Positions 1-6,810 of a stretch of 13,523 bases of DNA are shown piece by piece (positions within the stretch are counted from its first letter, which is position 1; every line of letters begins with the position of its first letter). Below the pieces are notes generated by a model. That model was not told the DNA's origin. It saw nothing but the letters and a program-made list of their open reading frames with translations, and did not search any database. Origin of the DNA: JARRRL01 sp037380725 (lineage in GTDB: Bacteria; Pseudomonadota; Gammaproteobacteria; Pseudomonadales; JANQJO01). Position numbers and translations under genes: made by a program. The stretch covers positions 1-13,523 of the forward strand of contig JARRRL010000123.1 in the NCBI GenBank assembly GCA_037380725.1. The letters run 5' to 3'.

Positions 1-64
1 CCCAAACTGCAATTCTTGAACCCCCCAAACTGCAACTCTTGAACCACCCAAACGTGCAGCTTGG
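1..64. repeat. 23-bp tandem repeat at left window edge, about 2.7 copies
   Basis: Two units starting at 1 and 24 share CCCAAACTGCAA, then a T or C, then TCTTGAACC. A third, diverged and shortened unit starts at 47. The period is 23 bp with no spacer. The array begins at the window edge, so its full length is unknown. Its role is unknown; it may be an intergenic repeat or a repeated protein-binding site. Confidence 0.7.
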
Positions 65-306
65 CGCTGCTGTACATCACATACCGACTCTTCGCAGTAA
101 ACAAAAGTATACGTATGATCTTATAACGATCAAATGAAGTCCATATATTGTCAAAATTGCATTTGTAGTCTTGCAGAGGAAAATGACTTGTTGCATTAAA
201 ATCTGTTTTTATATACAGTCTCTAGCAGTTGAAAGCTGTATGTAAACACAGTTTTGTAGTCAACCACTCGTGTGCAAACGTCATGAAGAGTAGAAGGAGT
301 GTTGCA
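65..306. other. AT-rich intergenic region upstream of the LexA-like gene
   Basis: I see no convincing coding sequence here. The stretch holds a small dyad, TGATC (116-120) and GATCA (128-132) seven bases apart, and the SOS box at 203-218, which is listed separately. It ends with a strong ribosome binding site, AAGGAG at 294-299. A reading frame in phase with the downstream gene extends back to 229, but that codon has no ribosome binding site. Confidence 0.5.
203..218 (+). promoter_or_regulatory. LexA/SOS box
   Basis: The sequence is CTGT, eight A/T bases (TTTTATAT), then ACAG. This matches the gammaproteobacterial LexA operator CTGT-N8-ACAG, including the AT-rich core. It lies about 90 bp upstream of the LexA-like start codon. 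It overlaps a plausible -10 (TATACA, 212-217) whose weak -35 is TTGTTG at 189-194 with a 17-bp spacer, as expected for repression by blocking RNA polymerase. Binding by LexA is inferred from the match. Confidence 0.75.
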
Positions 307-1362
307 ATGAGAGCAAGTATTCGAAATCCTCTGGTGAAAAGGCGTAAAAGTGATCTATGTTCATTTGGCAAAAAAACTTCGCGTGACAGCTTAATTGATC
401 TGGGTGAGGCAAGCCGTAATGCGATTAAGAGGAAGCCGTCCATTTGGCGCAAAATACCGTTACGTCAGGTCGCTCGATACGCCGTTTCCAAGCGAGTTGA
501 TAGGCGTTTGACTGGATATCACGATAGCGCGTCAGACGTGTTTGCGTCAGAAGTGCTTGATGCGACATGTCTTGAGCGAACACCATCGAGTTGGCAAGAT
601 TTTACCGTTCTACAAGCTGAGATATTAGCTTGGGTTGAGCAGTGTATGGATGAACGGGGTGTGGTGCCCAGTGTGAACGATATTTTGTATCGCTCACCGT
701 TTCAGTATTCCCGTGCGTTATCGCGCGCTTTGGATCGTTTATTGGCGAATAATTGGTTGAATTTACCGACTCAAGGTGAAGGGGTGGTGACGTCAAGCAC
801 GCCGCTTTCGAGGGCGGCATCGAAACCAAGATCCACCACGGCGTTGATTTCAGTACCAATTGTTGGAGAGCGTGATGCTGCAAACAGTTTGAGTGCGCCG
901 CATGCAGCACCCGAGGGGCTTATGGAAGCGGTCTTGCCGAACGTAATGCTTCGTGGTCACGTCTTTTAAAAAATTCCAGCGACTTTGTTTTATCTGAAAC
1001 CCACATACTTAGTGCGTGTTGAAACGAATGCGATGAGTGCCGTGGGCATTGTTGCTGGTGATATGGTGGCGGTGCAACAACGCGGAGTCGCATGGCCAGG
1101 GCAAGTGATTGTGGCCCGGATTGAGGGAGAGGTGCAAATACGACGTTTGGGGGAGGCGTCTCCCAGTGGGCTTGCACCTTTGTCGCTGCGGCTGAACGAC
1201 AAACAGGAAGAAAATGGTGAAAACCAGCGCGTGCGAACGATGGCATCGGAAACCGTGACCCTGTTTCCAGAAAATCCAACTTATCGTCCAAGTGTCGTAA
1301 TGCGTGATGATCTGGAAATTAAGGGGGTTATGATTGGCGTGATTAAGGCCAGCACAACTTAA
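307..1362 (+). pseudogene. LexA-like repressor relative, interrupted by an in-frame TAA and lacking the Ser/Lys dyad
   Basis: The ATG at 307 was chosen for its AAGGAG box 7 nt upstream. Residues 1-98 are a basic, Arg/Lys-rich extension that I do not recognise. Residues 99-153 resemble the LexA winged helix (a QxEIL..V pattern, then RGVVPSVNDI, then a recognition-helix-like segment). The open frame stops at TAA 967-969 after 220 codons. The same frame resumes without shift and encodes the S24 (LexA C-terminal) fold: KPTYLVRV, a GIVAGDMVAV segment, GQVIVARIEGEV and a GVMIGVIK end.

Aligned to E. coli LexA, the catalytic Ser is Ala (in NAMS, about 242), the catalytic Lys is Arg (VQIRRL, about 279), and the Ala-Gly cleavage site is Ala-Ala (about 191-192). 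The protein would therefore not self-cleave. The C-terminal half has no ribosome binding site of its own. A decayed LexA paralogue is the simplest reading; a sequencing error at the stop, or a functional short DNA-binding protein of 220 residues, cannot be excluded. Confidence 0.75.
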
Positions 1363-1428
1363 GGTCTATTCAGATGAAAACGACAGTTACTGTATGTACT
1401 TCCCTGTATAAGCAAAGCATCACTTAAA
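1363..1428. other. Convergent intergenic gap, no clear terminator
   Basis: This short gap separates the LexA-like gene from the convergent transporter gene. It contains a perfect 5-bp dyad, ACAGT and ACTGT around one base (1383-1393). It has no GC-rich stem followed by a T-run, so no intrinsic terminator can be called. Confidence 0.4.
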
Positions 1429-2961
1429 CTAAACGCCCAGTGGTAACCCAAAGATCCACCATGTGATCAGCAAAGCGATCCATAACAACAGAAAACCTAA
1501 GGTGTAAGGCAGCATCATTGCGATCAGTCGACCGAATTGTATTTGTGGGTCGTGCTGTTGGGCGAAACCGAGAACGAGTGCAAAATATGGCATGAGCGGT
1601 GTAATGATATTGGTGCTGCTGTCACCAACGCGGTAAGCGATTTGTGTCCAATTTGGATCAATCCCGAGTTGCATCAAGAGGGGAACGAATATGGGGGCCA
1701 ATAAAGCCCATTTCGCGGATGCGCTGCCAATAAACAAATTCAGTATTGCGGTGATAAGGACCACACCGATTAACAATCCGACGGGAGGAATACCCGTTGC
1801 GGCGAGTTGCCGTGCGCCTTGAATAGCAAGGATGGGACCGAGCTGGCTCCAGTTAAACCAGGCCACAAATTGTGCGGCAAAAAACATTAAGACCAAGTAA
1901 CTGGCCAGTTGTTTAAATGTGCTTTCTAGTGCTTCAACCCAATCGGCTGAATGACGAAAAACACCTGTGCTCCGTCCATAAACCATGCCCGCTATGGCAA
2001 AGCCCACCGCGATCACGATAACGATGCCAGAAATAAGAGGTGATTGCAGTAGATTGTGTGTATCAGGATGACGCAGGGGGCTGTTTTGTGGCCAGGCGGC
2101 AAGTGCGATGCACAGTCCGTATAGCGCCACAGACCCCAGCGCAAGTCGTAAGGCGCGGCTCGATGTGGGGTCCGGGTGAGTGGTTTCTTTTGTGTTGGTG
2201 TTCGTTTTTGTGTTGACTTGAGCGAGCGGGCTGGGTGTTGAACGTAAAAAAGGTTCGACAAGGTAATCGGTGATGAAGCCACCTATAAACACAATGAGGA
2301 CCGTGGACGCGCATAAAAACCAATAGTTGTTGGTGGGTAGTACCACTAAATCGGGTGTTAAAAGTCGACCTGCTTCTTGAGTCAGGCCACTGAGAATGAC
2401 GTCCGCAGGACCGACAATCAGGTTGGCGCTGTAGCCCCCCGAAACGCCGGCAAAGGCAGCGGCAATGCCTGCAAGTGGGTGACGACCAGCGCCCAGAAAG
2501 ACCATCGCGCACAGCGGAATATACACAACGTATCCCGCATCCGCGGCCAAATTGGATAATACGCCACCACACACCACTCCATAACTGAGCCAACCTGTAC
2601 GGGTGTGTTGTACCGTTGCCCTCATCAAGGCATTGAGAAACCCCGAACGATCTGCCAGTCCAATGCCCAGCATGGCAACCAATACCGCTCCCAGCGGGGC
2701 AAATTGGGTGAAATTTTGGATACTGTGCGTGAGCAGGTAGCGTAAACCGTCGGAGGACAGCAAACTGTTGGCGTGAATAATTTCGTTGGTATTGGGGTGT
2801 GTCACCGTTACGCCTAATGCGTGTGCCAGAAAGGAAGTGAGTAACATCAGAAGGCACAAATAGAAAAACAAGGCTGTTGGATGGGGTAAACGATTTCCCA
2901 GTTCTTGTACTCCGTTGAGTAGACGCATAAACCAGACGGTTTTATTGAGTTGCGTTTCCAT
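1429..2961 (-). CDS. AbgT-family transporter (p-aminobenzoyl-glutamate type)
   Basis: This is an inner-membrane transporter of the AbgT family, which includes E. coli AbgT (p-aminobenzoyl-glutamate uptake) and relatives that export sulfonamide-type antimetabolites. With the ATG at 2961 the protein has 510 residues, the usual family length. That start is preceded by a GGGG-containing purine stretch; a TTG 14 codons upstream has no support. Family-like sequence begins near residue 18 (VQELGNRLPHP) and runs into the first membrane segment. Many hydrophobic helices follow, with conserved-looking stretches such as ADAGYVVYIPLCAM, a GGYSANL segment, and GDSSTNIITPLMPYF near the C-terminus.

A soluble loop near residues 235-255 contains an unusual Asn/Thr/Lys repeat. 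The gene lies 138 bp downstream of the acidic membrane-protein gene on the same strand. A possible -10 (TATACT on the minus strand, 3036-3041) suggests its own promoter. The substrate cannot be told from the sequence. Confidence 0.9.
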   Translation of the reverse strand: METQLNKTVWFMRLLNGVQELGNRLPHPTALFFYLCLLMLLTSFLAHALGVTVTHPNTNEIIHANSLLSSDGLRYLLTHSIQNFTQFAPLGAVLVAMLGIGLADRSGFLNALMRATVQHTRTGWLSYGVVCGGVLSNLAADAGYVVYIPLCAMVFLGAGRHPLAGIAAAFAGVSGGYSANLIVGPADVILSGLTQEAGRLLTPDLVVLPTNNYWFLCASTVLIVFIGGFITDYLVEPFLRSTPSPLAQVNTKTNTNTKETTHPDPTSSRALRLALGSVALYGLCIALAAWPQNSPLRHPDTHNLLQSPLISGIVIVIAVGFAIAGMVYGRSTGVFRHSADWVEALESTFKQLASYLVLMFFAAQFVAWFNWSQLGPILAIQGARQLAATGIPPVGLLIGVVLITAILNLFIGSASAKWALLAPIFVPLLMQLGIDPNWTQIAYRVGDSSTNIITPLMPYFALVLGFAQQHDPQIQFGRLIAMMLPYTLGFLLLWIALLITWWIFGLPLGV

Positions 2962-3099
2962 ATTCCCCGTTTCCGATGTTTGACAGTGAGCACCAGGCTT
3001 CAACTTGATTGCACTGACGTGTTCAAATTCGGGTAAGTATACCGGAGTTTAACTTTGAATTTTTTTCTTTATTGAATGCTTTATTTCTTATTGCAGAAC

Positions 3100-4560
3100 T
3101 TAACCGGTCGCTGAGGAAGTCTTGTCGTCCAAATCACCGTGTAAATCGATGCCATTGTCTTTGAGTAAGTCTTCAAGTGTGCTGTCAATATCTTCGTTGT
3201 TGGCGGACGAAGATTCGGCGAGTGCTTCTGCAATGATGTCGTCGGGATCGAGCGAATTGTTGTCGTCAGTGCTGTCTTTGCTGTCTTCGAAGTCGATGAG
3301 TGTTTCCACGAATGCGTTTGCATCGTCCGTGTTGTCGTCGTTGTTGTGGGTGTCAGTGTCGGTGTTGGTATCAGGGTTAGTATTCGTGTTGGTATTCGTG
3401 TTGGTATTCGTGTTGGTATTCGTGTTGGTATTCGTGTTGGTATTCGTGTCGGCGGCGAGTGATGCGGCCAGTGCATTGACTTCTTCAGAATGGACTTCAT
3501 CATCATAATAAGTATCAACGGCGTGGATATCGCCTGTGTTGTCCGTTTTATCTTCGGCTTTTGTGTTTTGAGGCGGTGTTTTATCTTGTAGAGCCGTTTC
3601 TTGAGAAGCCGTATTCAACGTGACCTTAGGCTCTGTTGTGACCTTAGGTTCTGTTGATGATGGATCAGATTGAGATGAAGGATCGGATGAGGTGATGTTG
3701 TCATTGTCGGGGGCATGGCTGTCGGAGTAGAGTGGTTCTTCATCGCCGTCGGAGTAAAGTGGTTCTTTATCATCATACTCCATATTGGGAAGGGGTTCGT
3801 AGTTTTTGGCTTTGTTTAGGTCTTTTTTCGGGAGCGTTTCATCGTAAAACAGTTGAATCAGTGAGAGCGTCAAATTGGCGAGTTGATTCACCGGTTCACC
3901 CATGGATGTGGCATTGAATCCATGTTCGACTGTGGTATTGTCAGGCGATAACAACTGAATCAGTGTGTCACAGAGTGTATCGAGCCGAGAGCGTGCTTCA
4001 GTCGCAACGCGCTGTGCTTCGATCCAGCGTTGCTCAGTGTGTTCTTCGCTGTGTTCTTCAGCATGCTGGCGATTGAGATTCTTAACTATTTTGTCAAAGT
4101 TGGGTTGCAAGGTTTCCCACATCAGTTTCGGGTCGGCGGAAAGGGCGAGGGCTTGTTTTTCACTTTCCAAAAAGATATGACGCATCCGAGCAGCCTTGAT
4201 TTCGGCGGAATCGTCTGCGTTTAAATTCGCGACTTCAGCATCGGTTCCGAGTTCGAGCAATCGTGCTTCGGTTTGCGTGAGGCAGTGGTTGAGCAACTGA
4301 GCGAATGATTCGGCGGAAAATTCAGCATGGGGTGCTGTCGCTGTGTTTATCGACATGCTTAACTGTTTCTTCAGATCTTGTTTCAAGAGCTCGATGTGTT
4401 TTTGGTGCTCTTTGTTGTTGCTCGTGAGCCGTTGAACCAGGGTCTTATTGCGATGCGCCAAAGTTCGATTGTAGAGAAAGAGCAATACTGTACTCAGGAG
4501 CGCTAAAATTGCGAGTTGTCCGACAATGAACAGTAGGATTTTCGCTGTGACAAATTGCAC
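3100..4560 (-). CDS. Membrane-anchored coiled-coil acidic protein of unknown function, with Asn-Thr repeats
   Basis: I do not recognise this protein. The start chosen is GTG 4560, because GGGAG (4569-4573) sits 8 nt upstream and the membrane segment follows at once. The frame extends to TTG 4716 without a ribosome binding site. That gives 486 residues.

Residues about 4-31 form one hydrophobic helix (AKILLFIVGQLAILALL and onward) followed by basic residues, which predicts the bulk of the protein to be cytoplasmic. A helical, probably coiled-coil stretch follows (about 35-180, with runs such as KEHQKHIELLKQDLKKQ). From about residue 240 the chain is strongly acidic and low in complexity: a doubled EPLYSD motif, a doubled TEPKVT, an Asn-Thr tract of more than 20 residues, then Asp/Glu/Ser-rich sequence to the end, where LEDLLKDNGIDLHGDLDD may be a short helical motif. 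It is divergent from galU. FimV- or ZipA-like architecture is only a superficial comparison. Confidence 0.75.
   Translation of the reverse strand: MQFVTAKILLFIVGQLAILALLSTVLLFLYNRTLAHRNKTLVQRLTSNNKEHQKHIELLKQDLKKQLSMSINTATAPHAEFSAESFAQLLNHCLTQTEARLLELGTDAEVANLNADDSAEIKAARMRHIFLESEKQALALSADPKLMWETLQPNFDKIVKNLNRQHAEEHSEEHTEQRWIEAQRVATEARSRLDTLCDTLIQLLSPDNTTVEHGFNATSMGEPVNQLANLTLSLIQLFYDETLPKKDLNKAKNYEPLPNMEYDDKEPLYSDGDEEPLYSDSHAPDNDNITSSDPSSQSDPSSTEPKVTTEPKVTLNTASQETALQDKTPPQNTKAEDKTDNTGDIHAVDTYYDDEVHSEEVNALAASLAADTNTNTNTNTNTNTNTNTNTNTNTNPDTNTDTDTHNNDDNTDDANAFVETLIDFEDSKDSTDDNNSLDPDDIIAEALAESSSANNEDIDSTLEDLLKDNGIDLHGDLDDKTSSATG
3380..3451 (-). repeat. 12-bp minisatellite, 6 copies, coding an Asn-Thr tract
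   Basis: The plus-strand unit GTATTCGTGTTG is repeated head to tail five times exactly (3380-3439), then once with a single T-to-C change (3440-3451). Read on the minus strand in the gene's frame, each unit encodes four alternating Asn and Thr residues. Because the unit is a multiple of three, gain or loss of copies would change protein length without a frameshift. Confidence 0.95.
3620..3655 (-). repeat. 18-bp in-frame tandem duplication
   Basis: There are two adjacent 18-bp copies (3620-3637 and 3638-3655) differing at one base. They encode the six-residue motif TEPKVT twice within the acidic membrane protein. Confidence 0.85.
3721..3774 (-). repeat. 27-bp in-frame tandem duplication
   Basis: There are two diverged 27-bp copies (3721-3747 and 3748-3774), both starting GTCGGAGTA and then AGTGGTTCTT on the plus strand. 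They encode the doubled EPLYSD-containing motif of the acidic membrane protein. Confidence 0.8.
4039..4062 (-). repeat. 12-bp in-frame tandem duplication
   Basis: Two copies of GTGTTCTTCxxx (4039-4050 and 4051-4062) encode the repeated EEH motif (AEEHSEEHTEQ) in the helical region of the acidic membrane protein. Confidence 0.65.
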
Positions 4561-4749
4561 GGATGTGACTCCCTGAATGTTGAGCTGCTCAGTGAAGCGT
4601 ATTGGCGCTGAGTAGATCGACGTCTTGTTTTGGCCCACTGCTTCTGCCGTTTTGTTTCCGCCGCAGTGTTGACAAGCGCGCTGAACAAAAATACGACTGA
4701 GGAAACTTTGAGCCAAATGATGTTAAATAGTCTAAAAAGTGTACGGAGG

Positions 4750-4779
4750 TTTATATCAGTATGGCTCAATTTTTGTCTT
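4750..4779 (-). promoter_or_regulatory. Candidate promoter for the acidic membrane-protein gene
   Basis: On the minus strand, AAGACA (4774-4779) and TATAAA (4750-4755) are separated by 18 bp. Transcription from here would leave a leader of roughly 180 nt before the GTG at 4560. The call rests only on consensus similarity. Confidence 0.3.
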
Positions 4780-4940
4780 TCTGAAGTGTGTGAATGATCA
4801 AAAAGGAAAAAAGTTGCTGAAAAATGGTGCGTTGCTTGCTGAAATAGCTTATAGCGAGTTGCTATGCGCTGTGTTCGATGAGTCGGTTTTTCTCCATAGG
4901 CGATCTACGTTATACTTGCCGACTGACTTGAATGTGTGGT

Positions 4941-4970
4941 TTGAACCGATTGTTAAAGATCCTTTATTAT
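4941..4970 (+). promoter_or_regulatory. Candidate sigma70 promoter for galU
   Basis: TTGAAC (4941-4946) and TATTAT (4965-4970) are separated by 18 bp. Both resemble sigma70 elements, and the predicted start lies about 15 bp before the galU ATG. A second possible -10, TATACT at 4911-4916, lies further upstream without a good -35. Confidence 0.45.
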
Positions 4971-4991
4971 TTAGGAAGGTAGGGCAGTGGT

Positions 4992-5837
4992 ATGATCAAA
5001 AAATGTCTATTCCCGGTGGCCGGTTACGGTACTCGCTTTTTGCCCGCAACGAAGGCGATGCCCAAAGAAATGCTGCCTATTGTCAATAAACCATTGGTGC
5101 AGTATGGCGTTGAGGAAGCAATGGGGGCGGGATTGACCGACATTTGTTTCGTAACGGGACGAGGTAAACGCGCCATTGAGGATCATTTTGATGTCAGCTT
5201 TGAGCTGGAACATCAGATCGAAGGCAGTGGTAAGGAAAAACAGCTGAGCGGTATACGTGATGTCATTGACAAGTGTGACTTCAGTTATACCCGTCAGGTG
5301 AAGATGCAAGGATTGGGTCATGCCATTTTAACGGGCCGTAAGATTGTGGGGGATGAGCCGTTCGGGGTTATCTTGGCGGATGATTTTTGTATTCCCGATG
5401 ATCAGGGTGTTTTAGGGCAAATGGTGGCATTGTTCAACCAGTTTCGCTGCAGCATCGTAGCGATTGAAGAAGTACCACGCGACGAGATTCATAAGTACGG
5501 TGTGATTGCCGGCGAGCCGCTGAAAGAAGGGTTATTTCGTATTCAAAGTATGGTGGAAAAACCAAATGCGGATGAAGCGCCTTCTAACTTGGCGATCATT
5601 GGCCGTTATATTTTAACACCGGATATTTTTGAAATTTTAGAGGCGACGGAACCGGGCAGTAATGGAGAAGTTCAAATCACGGATGCACTGATGAAGCAAG
5701 CGCAATCTGGTTGCGTCTTGGCGTACAAGTTCCGTGGGCGTCGTTTTGATTGTGGTAGTGTGGATGGTTTTGTTCAGGCGACGCAGTATTGTTATGAAAA
5801 TTATTATAAGAAAGGCAAAGATACCTATAACTTTTGA
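4992..5837 (+). CDS. galU: UTP-glucose-1-phosphate uridylyltransferase
   Basis: This cytoplasmic enzyme makes UDP-glucose and pyrophosphate from UTP and glucose 1-phosphate, supplying cell-surface polysaccharide and lipopolysaccharide synthesis. The 281-residue length is typical of proteobacterial GalU. The nucleotidyltransferase signature is at residues 7-30 (FPVAGYGTRFLPATKAMPKE), where the Gly, Arg and Lys residues bind UTP. The metal and sugar site is marked by LADD (128-131), KYGVIAGE (168-175), MVEKP (187-191) and GEVQITDA (225-232).

The ATG at 4992 starts exactly where the family starts, with a purine-rich region (AGGAAGGTAGGG) just upstream. The gene stands alone, divergent from the acidic membrane-protein gene and convergent with the SUF operon. 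The C-terminus is lysine- and tyrosine-rich and complete. Confidence 0.97.
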   Translation: MIKKCLFPVAGYGTRFLPATKAMPKEMLPIVNKPLVQYGVEEAMGAGLTDICFVTGRGKRAIEDHFDVSFELEHQIEGSGKEKQLSGIRDVIDKCDFSYTRQVKMQGLGHAILTGRKIVGDEPFGVILADDFCIPDDQGVLGQMVALFNQFRCSIVAIEEVPRDEIHKYGVIAGEPLKEGLFRIQSMVEKPNADEAPSNLAIIGRYILTPDIFEILEATEPGSNGEVQITDALMKQAQSGCVLAYKFRGRRFDCGSVDGFVQATQYCYENYYKKGKDTYNF

Positions 5838-5856
5838 TATGCCTTAAGCTGGGTGT

Positions 5857-5912
5857 AAAAATCAAATAAAGCAGAATGAGCTGAAGGCATTCTGCTTTAT
5901 TTGATTAATTTT
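5857..5912. terminator. Bidirectional intrinsic terminator between galU and the SUF operon
   Basis: Arms 5860-5878 and 5888-5906 are perfect 19-bp inverted repeats around a 9-nt loop. The stem is flanked by an A-run on the left and AATTTTT on the right, so it reads as a Rho-independent terminator in both directions. It lies 20 bp after the galU stop and about 80 bp after the last SUF gene. The stem base is AT-rich and its top carries GCAGAATG. Confidence 0.85.
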
Positions 5913-5985
5913 TGTCTGGTTTTGTGCTTAGTTTTGTGATTAGTTATGCATAAGCCGTTTGACCCGTTGAAAAAACAAACACGCG

Positions 5986-6483
5986 TCACAATAGCCCTAA
6001 TTCCAATTGAGCGGCGACGGAAAGCCTGCTGCGGTCCCAGGGAGGATCAAAGACTAAGGTGATAATCGCCTGATCAATGGGAGGGTGTTTTTTCAATTTG
6101 AGTTCAATCTCTTGCACGAGCACTTCACCCATGCCGCAGCCGGGTGCCGTCAAGGTGAGGTCGATGTTCACGGTAGAGGGGGTGGGCAGTGTGATGCGGT
6201 AAATCAAGCCTAAATCCACAATGTTAACAGGAATTTCTGGATCGTATACGGTTTTCAGCATCTCCAGAATGGTGTCTTCTGATACGGGTTTTCCGGCCAA
6301 ATCTTGTGTCAACAGACCTCTCCGTTTTATAATGACGACGCCTTCCGGTACGACTATACCGTGCACATCTCGACTGAGTGTGGTATCAATGGCTTTCCCG
6401 CTTCGGTTACGGGGTGACGGTGAAACTTTCTCCGCAGCCACATCGAGATTGAATGTTGGGATTTTCGAATTCGATGGTTTCAT
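5986..6483 (-). CDS. sufT: SufT-like DUF59 (MIP18 family) Fe-S assembly protein
   Basis: DUF59 proteins of SUF operons are auxiliary factors in Fe-S cluster assembly or delivery. The DUF59 core begins near residue 69 with ILEMLKTVYDPEIPVNIVDL, followed by TLTAPGCGMGEVL with the conserved cysteine (about 117). It ends with FDPPWDRSRLSVAAQLELGL, the usual terminus of this family. Upstream, TLSRDVHGIVVPEGV resembles the beginning of long SufT proteins, but the segment between it and the core appears shorter than usual.

The ATG at 6483 has AGAAGG 5 nt upstream and is the only well-supported start. It places the first 26 codons in a different frame inside the preceding carrier gene, a 77-nt overlap. 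Between the carrier stop and TLSRD there is no in-frame ATG, GTG or TTG; an ATT at the AIDTT position is the only rare-start alternative. This is the last gene of the operon. Confidence 0.88.
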   Translation of the reverse strand: MKPSNSKIPTFNLDVAAEKVSPSPRNRSGKAIDTTLSRDVHGIVVPEGVVIIKRRGLLTQDLAGKPVSEDTILEMLKTVYDPEIPVNIVDLGLIYRITLPTPSTVNIDLTLTAPGCGMGEVLVQEIELKLKKHPPIDQAIITLVFDPPWDRSRLSVAAQLELGLL

Positions 6484-6769
6484 TAAGACCTTCTCTTACT
6501 AAATCAATCAAAGTACCTGAAATAATGTTCAATGCTTGAGAGTCGACGCACAGCACGTATTGATCATTGAGTGCGAGCGTACCATCTGTTTCGGGAATAT
6601 TTTCCACGTAATCGATGGTGTACTGGTAGCCAGAACAACCACTTTCTTTTACGCTTAGGCGCACGCCTTTGGCGGAAGGTTGGCGTTTCAAACGCTCGAT
6701 AAAATGCGCGCACGCTGCATCCGAGACCTGAACAGGCGCTTTGGGATCAAACGTTGCTACCAGACTCAT
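6407..6769 (-). CDS. sufA: SufA-like A-type Fe-S carrier protein (HesB/IscA family)
   Basis: This is an A-type carrier of 120 residues that holds a Fe-S cluster or iron and passes it to client proteins. The three family cysteines are present: Cys45 in ESGCSGYQY, and Cys110 and Cys112 in the C-terminal RCGCGESF. The fold includes GVRLSVKESGC, a DGTLAL..YVLCVD strand region and an amphipathic helix before FENPN, all typical of the family.

The ATG at 6769 has AGGAGA 9 nt upstream, and the gene follows sufU after 41 nt. Its C-terminal coding region is shared, in another frame, with the start of the sufT-like gene. I chose the name SufA from operon context; by sequence alone it could be called IscA- or ErpA-like. 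Confidence 0.9.
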   Translation of the reverse strand: MSLVATFDPKAPVQVSDAACAHFIERLKRQPSAKGVRLSVKESGCSGYQYTIDYVENIPETDGTLALNDQYVLCVDSQALNIISGTLIDLVREGLNETIEFENPNIQSRCGCGESFTVTP

Positions 6770-6810
6770 GTGCGGGTGTCTCCTATGTGCTATTTGTCTG
6801 CTTACTTGTA

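Noticed and set aside
1..64. CRISPR array
   Set aside because: The repeats are contiguous with no unique spacers, and no cas gene is present.
967..969. Programmed stop-codon readthrough or recoding in the LexA-like gene
   Set aside because: The codon is TAA, so selenocysteine is excluded, and no known readthrough context or stem-loop is visible; a simple nonsense change is more likely.
1383..1393. ACAGT-T-ACTGT dyad as a second SOS box
   Set aside because: The half-sites are in the reverse order and the spacing does not fit CTGT-N8-ACAG.
3122..3508. Plus-strand frame rich in Ser and Val-Phe repeats
   Set aside because: It is the antisense shadow of the acidic protein's repeat tract; low-complexity DNA stays open in several frames.
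4739..5089. Open frame upstream of and overlapping galU on the plus strand
   Set aside because: It runs into galU in another frame, has no recognisable domain or ribosome binding site, and covers the galU promoter region.
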